This document shows positions 28,714 to 37,892 of a stretch of 64,000 nucleotides of DNA, piece by piece. Source of the DNA: Propionivibrio dicarboxylicus (GTDB taxonomy: Bacteria; Pseudomonadota; Gammaproteobacteria; Burkholderiales; Rhodocyclaceae); NCBI RefSeq assembly GCF_900099695.1, contig NZ_FNCY01000006.1:1-64000 (forward strand). Direction: 5' to 3'. The translations under genes and the position numbers were made by a program. The first letter of the stretch is position 1, and every line of letters begins with the position of its first letter. A model generated the notes under the pieces. That model was not told the DNA's origin. It made no database searches and was given only the letters and a program-made list of their open reading frames with translations.

Positions 28714-29670
28714 CTAGTTCTCCTGCGGGTCGAAGGAGAGCGTCTGGCAGACCTGATTTCGTCCCAGATGCTTGGCTTTGTAGAGCGCCAGGTCGGCAGC
28801 GCCAACGAGGTCCTGAGGATCGGTTTCAGGCATGGCGACGGCTGAAGCAACGCCGAAGCTCGTGGTGATATGGCCGAACGGCGCGCCCGGGTGCGGAATC
28901 CGCAAATCGCTGACCGTCTTTCGCATCTGTTCGGCGACAAAGCTGGCACCGCTGAGCGACGTGCCGGGGAGAACCGCGATGAATTCCTCACCGCCATAGC
29001 GCGCCAGTAGATCGCCGCCGCGGTCGGTAGTGTGACTGAGCGCCTGGGCGATCTGGCGCAGGCATTCATCGCCGTTCTGATGGCCATACGTGTCGTTGTA
29101 CAGCTTGAAGAAGTCGATGTCGGCCATGATGATGGACAACTCCTCGCCGATGCGCATGGCGCGGCGCCATTCGCGCAATAGCACCGCGTCGAAATGGCGC
29201 CGGTTGGCGATGCCGGTGAGACCGTCGAGTGACGTCAGTCGCTTGAGTTCCTGATTGGCATTGTCGAGTTTACGCGTCAATACGACGAGAGACTGGCGCA
29301 TTTGCAAAATGCGTTGCATGGCCCGGATCTTTGCGCCCAGAACGACCTCACTGACCGGTTTGAGCAAGTAGTCATCCCCCCCCGCAGCGATGCCCCTCTC
29401 AATGTCCTGATCCTTGTTCAACGAACTCAGGAAAATGATGGGCGTCCATTCGCCGGGTGTTTCGATCTGTCGGATCTGGCGTGCCACCTCGAAACCATCG
29501 ATATCGGGCATGACAACGTCGAGCAGCACCAAGTCGGGGCGCTCTTTGAGAAACAGGTCGACACCCTGATGTCCTGTTTCCGCCGGGATCGGCTGAAAGT
29601 ACATCTTGCGGATATGGTCGCAGAGAAGCTTGAGACTGCTTCTGCTGTCTTCGATGACGAGAATTTTCAT
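28714..29670 (-). CDS. Response regulator with diguanylate cyclase output (REC-GGDEF)
   Basis: 318 residues from ATG 29670 (MKILVIEDSRSSLKLL). Receiver domain 1-120 with phosphate-accepting Asp in LVLLDVVMPDIDG, then a helical linker, then GGDEF at about 160-315 with intact ARYGGEEF and an RGGD inhibition site five residues before it. Phosphorylation would be expected to switch on c-di-GMP synthesis, as in PleD/WspR-type proteins. A GTG at 29709 would add 13 residues. It overlaps no neighbour; the CheY-like gene follows. Confidence 0.92.
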   Translation of the reverse strand: MKILVIEDSRSSLKLLCDHIRKMYFQPIPAETGHQGVDLFLKERPDLVLLDVVMPDIDGFEVARQIRQIETPGEWTPIIFLSSLNKDQDIERGIAAGGDDYLLKPVSEVVLGAKIRAMQRILQMRQSLVVLTRKLDNANQELKRLTSLDGLTGIANRRHFDAVLLREWRRAMRIGEELSIIMADIDFFKLYNDTYGHQNGDECLRQIAQALSHTTDRGGDLLARYGGEEFIAVLPGTSLSGASFVAEQMRKTVSDLRIPHPGAPFGHITTSFGVASAVAMPETDPQDLVGAADLALYKAKHLGRNQVCQTLSFDPQEN

Positions 29671-29822
29671 TGTCACGGGGGAATTTGGCCAATAGACGTA
29701 TTCTGACACTTCACCCGGCGCTTGTCGCGGCGAATCGCGTGCCGCAACGCTTTTGTCCGCCGTCAGGAGTGGCCGGCATGTGCTAGATTCTCAGTATTGG
29801 ATTGCTTGATGATGGTGATGGC

Positions 29823-32800
29823 ATGAACGGGAATCGATGGACAAGTTTGTTGCGGCAATATCGGACGGTGCGCTACATGGCTTACGCGGGGCTTGCCATT
29901 GTCCTGTTCGCAATCCTCGGCTTCTTTGTCCTGCCGCCGATTGTCAAATCGGTATTGATCGATCAGGCGAGCAAAGCCTTGCATCGCACGGTTGCCGTGA
30001 AACGCGTGGACATCAATCCTTTCGCCATGACGTTGGATGTCGATGGCTTGTCGATCAAGGAGCGCGATAGCGAGACGACTTTCCTCGCTTTTGACAAGCT
30101 GCATATCAACCTCGATGCCGCGTCCCTGTTCAAGGGGGGCGTGGTGATTGGCGAGTTGCGTCTCGATGGCCCGCGCGTCCATGTCGCGCGTTTGTCGGCG
30201 GGGCAATACAATTTTTCCGATCTGCTCGAAGCGCCGCAGGTATCGCCAGCGCCAAAAAGCGAAGCGAAGCCGCCGATGTTTTCCGTCAGCAATATCCGCA
30301 TAACGGGCGGTTCGCTGGCGTTCGATGATCAACCTATGCGCGAAAAGCATGAGATTCAGGGGGTGAATGTTTCTCTGCCCTTCATTTCGAATATGGCTTT
30401 CGCCGTCGATACCTTTGTCGAACCCTCTTTTTCCGCTGTCGTAAATGGCGCGCCAGTGCATGCGAAGGTGAAGAGCAAGCCTTTCTCCGAGTCGCATGAA
30501 AGCGAATTGGCGATGGATCTTGCCGATCTGAAACTGACGCAATACCTTCCCTACGTTCCGGCAAAGCTCCCGGTCAAGGTGCAAAGCGGGATGCTCGATG
30601 TCGGCGTGACCTTGCGTTTCCATCAGGACAAGGGCGGCAACGCTTCAATTCATCTGGCCGGGAAATCTGCGCTCCGGAACATCGATGTTCGCGATAGTCA
30701 GGGCGCTGCGCTGCTTGCATTCAAACGACTGGAACTGGTGCTCGGTGCCTTGGATTTGCCGGCCCGTAAGGTGCAACTCGATCGTGTTCTGCTTGAATCG
30801 CCGGATGTCAGCGTCACGATCGATCAGAAAGGCCGCCTGAACCTGACGGCTTTGTCCGAAACAGAAACATCGGGTGCAGGGGCCAAGGCGCCTGCCGCCG
30901 GAGATGATTCGGCCAAGGCTCAGCCGGAGTCGCCATTTGATTGGTCACTGGGCGAATTTTCGCTGAATGGCGGCCTGCTGCGCGTCGTGGATCAGTCGCG
31001 GAAAATGCCGTTCAAGGGGTCGGTCGACATCCCTGAAATACGCGTCAAGAAGCTTTCCGGTCGAGGGCTTGAACCGGCCGAAATTGCTGCGCGTGTGCTG
31101 GTCAATCGGCGCGGCGAGTTGGGCGTCACCGGGAGCTTCAATCCGGTGCAAGGCGCTGCCGACCTGAATGTGACGATCAAGTCGCTTGAACTTCTGCCGT
31201 TCCAGCCGTATTTCGCAGAGAAACTCAACGTTGCCGTGACCCGGGGGCAGTTGACGGCTGATGGCGCGCTTCATTTGCGTAAGGCGACCGATTCGCCTAT
31301 TGGCGTGGTGGGCCAGTTTTCCGGCCAGGCGACGCTCGGTGATTTTCAGGCGGTCGATAAGCCGAATTCGGCGGATTTCCTGCGCTGGAAGTCGTTTTAC
31401 TTTGGCAAGGTCGACCTCAATTTGCAACCGATGTCGGTGTCGGTCGGTGAAATCGCATTGTCGGATTTCTTTGCTCGGGTGATCGTCAGTCGCGAAGGCA
31501 AGCTGAACCTGCTGCAACTGGTGCGACAAGATGAGAATGCGCCGGTAGCGGCGCCTGCCGAACCCCTTGCTGCTTCCGGCGAGGGCAAGGCGACGACGCC
31601 ACTTGCCCCAAAAGAGGCCGCCAGCAAACCGGTGATGCCTGTCCGTATCGGCAAGATCACATTGCAAGGGGGGGATGTCCGCTTCACCGACAACTTCGTC
31701 AAGCCCAATTACACGGCCAATCTGCGCAAAATCAGCGGTCGGATTTCAGGGCTGTCGTCGGAGCCAGGAACCACCGCCAAGCTCGAATTGCGAGGGCGCT
31801 ACGACGACGTTGCCCCTCTGACCGTCGATGCCCAGATCAATCCGCTGTCGGCCAAGCCCTACCTCGACCTGCAAGCCGAGATCAAGGGCGTAGAGATGAC
31901 GCCGTTCTCAAGCTACTCAGGCAAGTATGCGGGCTATGCAATCGAAAAGGGCAAGTTGTCGCTGTTCGTTAAATACAAGATCGAGAACGATCAGCTTGAA
32001 GCCGAGAATCGGGTGTTCATCGACCAACTGACATTCGGCGATGCCGTCGACAGTCCTGAGGCGACGAAGCTGCCGGTTCGTCTCGCCGTTTCCTTGTTGA
32101 AAAACCGTAGCGGCGAGATCGACCTGAATCTGCCGATTTCGGGCTCGCTCAACGATCCGCAGTTCAGCGTCGGTGGTTTGGTCGTCAAGGTGATCGTCAA
32201 TCTGGTCGTCAAGGCGGTGGCTTCGCCGTTTGCCCTGCTGGGGTCAATGTTCGGCGGCGAAGAACTGTCCGCGATCGAGTTCGATGCCGGTCGCGAAACC
32301 ATTACGCCGACGGCGGAAAAACGGCTCGAGAATCTCGCCAAGGCGCTGATTGATCGTCCCGAACTCAAGCTGGAAATTGCCTCGGTCGTCGACCCTGTGC
32401 GGGAACTGGAAGCGCTCAAGCGCGTCGATCTGGAACGCAAGGTGAAAGCGGCCAAGCGCGAAGACTTGACGCGGTCGGGGGTTGCCAGCGGCGCGGTCGA
32501 TAGCATCCAGATTCGGGCCGAGGAATATCCTGCGCTGCTTGAACGCGCTTATCGCGCCGAGAAATTCCCGAAGCCGCGTAACGTTGTCGGTTTGGTCAAG
32601 ACATTGCCGGTCGAAGAGATGGAGAAGCTGATGCTGACGTATGCAAACGTTGGCGATGAGACCTTGCGAGAGCTTGGCGAGACGCGTGCAAGACAAGTGC
32701 GGGACTGGTTAGCAGCGCATCAGGTTTCGCTTGAACGCATCTTCATGTTGCCGGGCAAACTGACAGAGGCCGGCGATGCTGCCGGTGGCGAAAAGAAGGC

Positions 32801-32834
32801 TGCAGCGGGGCAGGTTGTCTTTTCACTGAAATAG
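29823..32834 (+). CDS. Very large DUF748/AsmA-like envelope protein
   Basis: 1003 residues from ATG 29823. One N-terminal membrane helix (YAGLAIVLFAILGFFVLPP), then a long periplasmic beta-rich body typical of DUF748 proteins, which resemble AsmA-like bridge proteins between the membranes (NPFAMTLDVDGLSIKER is a family hallmark near residue 65). The C-terminal ~230 residues carry two halves of an OmpA-like region (SAIEFDAGRETITPTAEKRL and ETRARQVRDWLAAH) separated by an insertion. The function is not established; lipid transport or envelope maintenance is a family-based guess. Two bins of low-complexity Ala/Pro linker lie near residues 345 and 585. Confidence 0.85.
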   Translation: MNGNRWTSLLRQYRTVRYMAYAGLAIVLFAILGFFVLPPIVKSVLIDQASKALHRTVAVKRVDINPFAMTLDVDGLSIKERDSETTFLAFDKLHINLDAASLFKGGVVIGELRLDGPRVHVARLSAGQYNFSDLLEAPQVSPAPKSEAKPPMFSVSNIRITGGSLAFDDQPMREKHEIQGVNVSLPFISNMAFAVDTFVEPSFSAVVNGAPVHAKVKSKPFSESHESELAMDLADLKLTQYLPYVPAKLPVKVQSGMLDVGVTLRFHQDKGGNASIHLAGKSALRNIDVRDSQGAALLAFKRLELVLGALDLPARKVQLDRVLLESPDVSVTIDQKGRLNLTALSETETSGAGAKAPAAGDDSAKAQPESPFDWSLGEFSLNGGLLRVVDQSRKMPFKGSVDIPEIRVKKLSGRGLEPAEIAARVLVNRRGELGVTGSFNPVQGAADLNVTIKSLELLPFQPYFAEKLNVAVTRGQLTADGALHLRKATDSPIGVVGQFSGQATLGDFQAVDKPNSADFLRWKSFYFGKVDLNLQPMSVSVGEIALSDFFARVIVSREGKLNLLQLVRQDENAPVAAPAEPLAASGEGKATTPLAPKEAASKPVMPVRIGKITLQGGDVRFTDNFVKPNYTANLRKISGRISGLSSEPGTTAKLELRGRYDDVAPLTVDAQINPLSAKPYLDLQAEIKGVEMTPFSSYSGKYAGYAIEKGKLSLFVKYKIENDQLEAENRVFIDQLTFGDAVDSPEATKLPVRLAVSLLKNRSGEIDLNLPISGSLNDPQFSVGGLVVKVIVNLVVKAVASPFALLGSMFGGEELSAIEFDAGRETITPTAEKRLENLAKALIDRPELKLEIASVVDPVRELEALKRVDLERKVKAAKREDLTRSGVASGAVDSIQIRAEEYPALLERAYRAEKFPKPRNVVGLVKTLPVEEMEKLMLTYANVGDETLRELGETRARQVRDWLAAHQVSLERIFMLPGKLTEAGDAAGGEKKAAAGQVVFSLK

Positions 32835-32856
32835 AAGAAAAATTTGAAGCGAATTT

Positions 32857-34203
32857 ATGAGTGATTTTCTGCTGATGGTCGTTCTCGGCCTGCTTGCTTG
32901 CGTTCTGGTGTTGCAGTGGCTTACCTGGCGACGCGCAGCATCGGCTGCAGATGCGTCGTCGCTGCGGGCGTTGCTGGATGGACAGGAGCGTGTGGCGCGC
33001 GAAATGCGGGAGGAGTTGGCGCGCGGTCGGCAGGAGTCGGCGACGGCATCGCGGCACGATCGCGAGGAAATGGCGCAGGGATTGGACCGTTTGGCGCAAG
33101 GCCTTGCGGCTCAGGTCTCAAGATTGGGAAGCTTGCAGGGTCAGCAGCTTGAGAGTTTCGCCCAGCAACTGTCGCGCCTGACCCAGAGTAACGACCAGCG
33201 TTTCGAGCAATTGCGGCAGGCTGTCGAAGCGCGGCTGGTGGCCATCCAGGCCGATAACGCCAGCAAGCTTGAGGAAATGCGCAAGACGGTCGATGAGAAG
33301 CTTCATGCGACGCTGGAGCAGCGCTTGGGCGAATCGTTCCGCCTCGTCGGTGAGCGCCTGGAGCAGGTGCATAAGGGACTCGGCGAAATGCAAAGTCTTG
33401 CGGCCGGCGTCGGCGACCTGAAAAAAGTATTGACCAATGTGAAGACGCGCGGGACCTGGGGCGAGGTTCAGCTCGAAGCCTTGCTTGAGCAGGTGCTGAC
33501 CGTCGATCAATACGAAAAGAACGTGGCAACCCGACCGGGCAGCAGCGAGCGCGTCGAATTCGCCATTCGGCTTCCCGGTCGGGAAGCGGGCGGGCGTGGT
33601 GCGGCCCCCGTCTGGCTGCCGATCGATGCCAAGTTTCCGATCGAGGATTACCAGCGCCTTGTCGAAGCGCAGGAGCGCGCCGACGCGCTTCAAGTCGAAC
33701 AAGCGGCGCGCGCGTTGGAAATTCGATTGCGCGACGAGGCGCGGAAGATTCGCGACAAGTATGTCGATCCGCCGCACACGACCGATTTTGCCATCCTCTA
33801 CCTGCCCACCGAAGGGCTGTATGCCGAAGTGCTACGCCGTCCCGGTTTGGCCGAAGCGTTGCAATGCGACGCTCGCATCAGTATCGCCGGTCCGACGACA
33901 TTGACCGCTTTGCTCAATAGCCTGCAAATGGGGTTCCGAACACTGGCGATCGAGAAGCGTTCGTCGGAGGTTTGGGCCGTGTTGGGGGCAGTCAAGACCG
34001 AATTCGGAAAGTTCGGCGAAGTGCTTGAAGCGACGCGGAAGAAGCTGGAGCAGGCGACCAAAAGTATCGAGTCGGCGGGCGTGCGAACACGACAGATCGA
34101 ACGCAAACTCAAGGGCGTTGAGGCGTTGTCGGTCGCCGATGCGCAGGATCAGATCGGGCGTCTTGAAGAAATCGACGTGGCGGAACCGGCCGAGTCGTCA
34201 TGA
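32857..34203 (+). CDS. rmuC: RmuC family DNA recombination protein
   Basis: 448 residues. An N-terminal membrane helix (FLLMVVLGLLACVLVLQWL), a coiled-coil region to about residue 190, then the RmuC nuclease-like domain (KTRGTWGEVQLEALLEQVL near 200, LPIDAKFPIEDYQRL near 250, AILYLPTEGLYAEV near 310). Members limit inversions at short repeats. It starts 22 bases after the DUF748 gene and its stop overlaps the next start (ATGA). Confidence 0.92.
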   Translation: MSDFLLMVVLGLLACVLVLQWLTWRRAASAADASSLRALLDGQERVAREMREELARGRQESATASRHDREEMAQGLDRLAQGLAAQVSRLGSLQGQQLESFAQQLSRLTQSNDQRFEQLRQAVEARLVAIQADNASKLEEMRKTVDEKLHATLEQRLGESFRLVGERLEQVHKGLGEMQSLAAGVGDLKKVLTNVKTRGTWGEVQLEALLEQVLTVDQYEKNVATRPGSSERVEFAIRLPGREAGGRGAAPVWLPIDAKFPIEDYQRLVEAQERADALQVEQAARALEIRLRDEARKIRDKYVDPPHTTDFAILYLPTEGLYAEVLRRPGLAEALQCDARISIAGPTTLTALLNSLQMGFRTLAIEKRSSEVWAVLGAVKTEFGKFGEVLEATRKKLEQATKSIESAGVRTRQIERKLKGVEALSVADAQDQIGRLEEIDVAEPAESS

Positions 34204-34634
34204 CGAAGTCGAGTCAGGACGCTCGACTGGAGGCGGCGTTTATCGCCACGACGTATCAGGTTTTTAGTGAAGACAGCATTTTTGCATTGCGTATCGGTCG
34301 CCTTGACCCCGGTTTCGATGCTTTTGTCGCAACTCGGGGCGGTGGACCATGGGGGATCGTCACCGCTGCGAATCCGGCGGCCAAACGCTGTGCCGAGGCC
34401 GATAACGCCAGTGCCCTGCAAGCGCTGCTGGCGCATGTGGATACGCTTGGCACCCTGTTCCTGCATACCCGCCATCATGCCGATGACGGCGATTGGCCGG
34501 ATGAAGAGGGTGTGTTGTTGCTGAATACCGAGAAGGAAGAAATTTGTGGTCTGGCACGCGAATTCGGTCAGTGCGCTTGCGTGGTTGGCGGTATTGGCCG
34601 TCCTCCTTTGCTTGTGTGGATCAATGCTTCGTAA
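34200..34634 (+). CDS. DUF3293 domain protein
   Basis: 144 residues, four-base overlap with rmuC. Cytoplasmic, no membrane segment. The segments FIATTYQVF, WGIVTAANPAAKRCAEADNA and FGQCACVVGGIGRPPLLVW match the DUF3293 pattern as I know it. No function is established for the family. The coupling to rmuC suggests joint expression. Confidence 0.7.
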   Translation: MTKSSQDARLEAAFIATTYQVFSEDSIFALRIGRLDPGFDAFVATRGGGPWGIVTAANPAAKRCAEADNASALQALLAHVDTLGTLFLHTRHHADDGDWPDEEGVLLLNTEKEEICGLAREFGQCACVVGGIGRPPLLVWINAS

Positions 34635-34667
34635 GCTATACTCATGTCATGAACCGGAAGCCCTGCT

Positions 34668-37064
34668 ATGAGCAAGCACATTGGACGTTTCGAGATTATC
34701 CGGGAATTGGGGCGTGGCGCCCAAAGCGTGGTCTATCTCGCGCAGGATCCGCATTTGCAGCGCGAAGTGGCGATCAAGACGCTGCATTTCTCTCGGCATG
34801 ATCCGCAGCAGAATCAGCAGTTGCTTTCCGAGGCGCGTACCGCCAGTCAGTTACGTCATCCAAATATCGTCCCGATTTTCGAGGCCGGCGAGGCGTCGGG
34901 CGATCCCTATCTCGTTTTCGAATATGTGCCAGGGCAGAATCTGGGCGAGTTGTTGAAACGCGAGGGGCGGCTGTCGCCGGCCAAGGCGCTGGCGATATTT
35001 GGCGGTGTGCTCGATGCCATCGGGCACGCCCATGAGTCCGGCATTGTTCATCGCGATCTCAAGCCGAGCAATATCCTGATCGATGACAAAGGCACGGTGC
35101 GGATCATGGATTTCGGCATCGCCGGCCGCATCGAAGCGCAAACCGAGGCGCCTGACGCGCTGTCAGGAACGCTGTGCTACATGGCGCCTGAGTATATTGG
35201 CCAACGCGTCAGTAACGAGCGTTCCGACATTTTCTCTGCCGGCCTCGTGCTTTATGAAATGCTGGTCGGTGCGCCAGCGGTGGCTGGAACGAATCGCCAG
35301 ACGATCTTCAACCGCCTGACGACTGAAGATATTCGGTTGCCTGCGGTGGCCGGACTTGAAGTCGATGCAGCGCTGGCGAGTTTGCTTTATCGCGCGCTTG
35401 CCCGTGATCCGGAGCAGCGAATCGCGTCTGCGCGCCAGTTTCATGAAATTCTGGATGACTACCTGAAACCGTCGGCGCCGTCGCCGAGTGCCGATGCGAC
35501 CCAAGGAACGATCGACTTCCTGCTGCGTCGGATGCGTGTCAAGAGCGACTTTCCGGCGCTCTCCGATTCCGTCAGCACGATCAACAAAATCACGCGCTCG
35601 GACAAGGAGAGTATCGCCGCGCTGTCAGCGTCGATCCTCAAGGATTTTTCGCTGACCAACAAGATCTTGCGTCTGGTTAATTCGGTCTATTATCGGCAGG
35701 CCGGAGGCGGCAGTATCAGCACGATCTCGCGTGCGGTATTGGTGTTGGGGTTCGACGCCGTGCGCAACATGGCGGTCACGGTGATGTTGTTCGAGCACAT
35801 GCAGGACAAGGTGGGAACCGGGAATCTCAAGGACGAATTCCTCCGGGCGAATCTGGCGGCAGTCCTGGCTAAAGACATTGGCGAGAAGAACGCGCCGCGC
35901 GAAGTCGAGCAGGCCTTCATCTGTGCCTTGTTCCATGGCTTGGGGCGACTGCTTTGTCATTATCACTTCGTTGAGGAGAGTCAGGAGATCCGGCGCTTGG
36001 TCGAGCAGAAATCGGTGAGTGAGGAAGTGGCGGCGCTCCAGGTGCTCGGCGTCTCGTTCGAGGATCTCGGCATGGGGATCGCCAAGTCCTGGGGGTTCCC
36101 GTCCTTGATCTTCAATGCCATGCGCAAACTGCCGGCCGGTAAGGTCCGCAAAGCGACCACCAATGAGGAACGCATGCGCGTTCTCTCGTCGCTTGCCAAT
36201 GAACTCTGCGGGATGATTTCGACGGTTGAGTCGGATCAGCGGCAAACCGAGTTGCGCAAGATGTCGGCGCGTTTCGGCGAGAATTTTCCGCAGGGCGAGC
36301 AGGGCTTGCGCGAAGCGATCGACCGGTCCTTTGTCGAAATATCGCAGTTTGCGACGATCATCGGCATCAACATGAAACAATCGGTGTTCGGCAAGCAGAT
36401 GCGCGCCTGGGGGGCCAAGACGCTGAGCGGTGCCGAGAAAGACCGCGAGGGTTCAGTCGGCGGCGAAACGATTCTGGCCGAAGGCGTGCCGACGGGGGCG
36501 CTTGGAGCGACCTCTCCCGAAGATGCATCGGCTGCAACTGATGGTGTGGTCAGTTCGGAGGCGATCCTGATGGCTGGAATTCAGGACATCAGCAACACGC
36601 TGGTCGAGGAGTTCAAGCTGAATGATCTCTTGCGCATCATTCTCGAAACGATGTTCCGCGCAAAGAATTTCAAGCGCGTCATTCTCTGCGTGCGCGATCC
36701 CCAAAATAACCGCATGGTCGGTCGGTTCGGTTTCGGTCCCGATGCGATAGAGGTGGCGCAGCGGTTCAAATTCTCGCTCGAATTCACGCCCGACATTTTT
36801 CATGCAGCGCTGTCGAAGAACGTTGACATTTTGATCAGCGATACCGGCGATGCCAAGATCACTGGTCGCATCCCCGACTGGTTCCGCAAGGGTGTCAACG
36901 CCGGGACATTCGTAATTTTCCCGCTCTCGATCAAGAACGTCGCGGTTGCGATGATCTACGCCGATGCGGATCTTGCCGGTGAGATCGTGATTTCGGAAAG
37001 GGAACTCGCCTTGTTGCGCACCTTGCGCAACCAGGCTGTTCTCGCGATCAAGCAGTCGTCATGA
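34668..37064 (+). CDS. Ser/Thr protein kinase fused to HDOD and GAF domains
   Basis: 798 residues, no membrane helix. Kinase at about 5-262 with all key motifs: glycine loop LGRGAQSVVYLAQ, VAIKTL, HRDLKPSNILID, DFGIAG and an APE-like MAPEYIGQ. HDOD at about 280-485 (ISTISRAVLVLGFDAVRNMAV, FICALFHGLGRLLCHYHF). A linker with Ala/Glu/Ser-rich stretch near 590-620, then GAF at about 625-795. A kinase input/output joined to the HDOD output module and a small-molecule GAF sensor is an unusual one-protein signalling chain; targets and ligand are unknown. It lies 33 bases after the DUF3293 gene and converges on bamD. Confidence 0.9.
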   Translation: MSKHIGRFEIIRELGRGAQSVVYLAQDPHLQREVAIKTLHFSRHDPQQNQQLLSEARTASQLRHPNIVPIFEAGEASGDPYLVFEYVPGQNLGELLKREGRLSPAKALAIFGGVLDAIGHAHESGIVHRDLKPSNILIDDKGTVRIMDFGIAGRIEAQTEAPDALSGTLCYMAPEYIGQRVSNERSDIFSAGLVLYEMLVGAPAVAGTNRQTIFNRLTTEDIRLPAVAGLEVDAALASLLYRALARDPEQRIASARQFHEILDDYLKPSAPSPSADATQGTIDFLLRRMRVKSDFPALSDSVSTINKITRSDKESIAALSASILKDFSLTNKILRLVNSVYYRQAGGGSISTISRAVLVLGFDAVRNMAVTVMLFEHMQDKVGTGNLKDEFLRANLAAVLAKDIGEKNAPREVEQAFICALFHGLGRLLCHYHFVEESQEIRRLVEQKSVSEEVAALQVLGVSFEDLGMGIAKSWGFPSLIFNAMRKLPAGKVRKATTNEERMRVLSSLANELCGMISTVESDQRQTELRKMSARFGENFPQGEQGLREAIDRSFVEISQFATIIGINMKQSVFGKQMRAWGAKTLSGAEKDREGSVGGETILAEGVPTGALGATSPEDASAATDGVVSSEAILMAGIQDISNTLVEEFKLNDLLRIILETMFRAKNFKRVILCVRDPQNNRMVGRFGFGPDAIEVAQRFKFSLEFTPDIFHAALSKNVDILISDTGDAKITGRIPDWFRKGVNAGTFVIFPLSIKNVAVAMIYADADLAGEIVISERELALLRTLRNQAVLAIKQSS

Positions 37065-37097
37065 GCGGGCAGAGCGGATGCTGTCCCGCTCCGCATG

Positions 37098-37892
37098 CTA
37101 CCAGAGCTTCCACCAGGGCGTTTTGCGGTCGATCCCGCGTGTGTAGTAAATGCTATTGGGGTAATTCTTGCGCATGATCCGCTCGGCGTCGTCGCGCAGA
37201 TCGTTCACGCCCATCTCGTCGTAAGCCTTGATCATGATGAACAGGGCCTCTTCGGTTGCCGGGGCATCCGGATAATTCTTGAGCGCGTACTGTGCACGAT
37301 TGACGGCGGCCAGGTAGGCGGTCCGCTTCATGTAGTAGCGCGCGACGTGTACTTCCAGCGTTGCCAGCGCATTGACGAGATACTTCATGCGCAGGATGGC
37401 GTCAGGCGTGTATTTGCTATCGGGGAAGCGTGTGACCAGTTCCCTGAAGGCATCGAAGGACTCCCGAGCACCTTTCGGATCACGTTCGGTCATGTCCTGT
37501 TGGCTGATGGCGCCGAGCAGGCCGAGGTCTTCGTTGAAGTTGACGAGACCTTTGAGGTAATAGACGTAATCGATATTCGGATGATTCGGGTGCAGCTTGA
37601 TGAATCGGTCGCAGGCGGCGATCGCAGAGGCGGGCTCGCTGGCTTTCCAGTACGCATATGCCGCTTCGATTTGCGCCTGCTGTGCATAACGGCCATAGGG
37701 ATAGCGCGATTCGAGCTTTTCAAAAAGCTTGACGGCTTTGTCATAGGAGCCGTTGGTCATTGCCTCCTTGGCTTCGGAGTACAGCTTCGTGGCTGACCAA
37801 CCGATGGTTTCGTCCTTGGTTTCCGGCAAGAGACCGCATCCGGATTGAAGCAAGAGCAGGAAAAGCGTCGCGATAACCGCTAAACTACGCAT
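37098..37892 (-). CDS. bamD: Outer-membrane assembly lipoprotein BamD
   Basis: 264 residues. Essential component of the BAM complex that inserts outer-membrane proteins. Lipoprotein signal with cysteine in LLLLQSGCGLLPE near residue 19. The rest is TPR repeats (LYSEAKEAMTNGSYDKAVKLFEKLESRYPYG, then PASAIAACDRFIKLHPNHPN), ending WWKLW. Its ATG overlaps that of the divergent rluD by two bases. Confidence 0.94.
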   Translation of the reverse strand: MRSLAVIATLFLLLLQSGCGLLPETKDETIGWSATKLYSEAKEAMTNGSYDKAVKLFEKLESRYPYGRYAQQAQIEAAYAYWKASEPASAIAACDRFIKLHPNHPNIDYVYYLKGLVNFNEDLGLLGAISQQDMTERDPKGARESFDAFRELVTRFPDSKYTPDAILRMKYLVNALATLEVHVARYYMKRTAYLAAVNRAQYALKNYPDAPATEEALFIMIKAYDEMGVNDLRDDAERIMRKNYPNSIYYTRGIDRKTPWWKLW

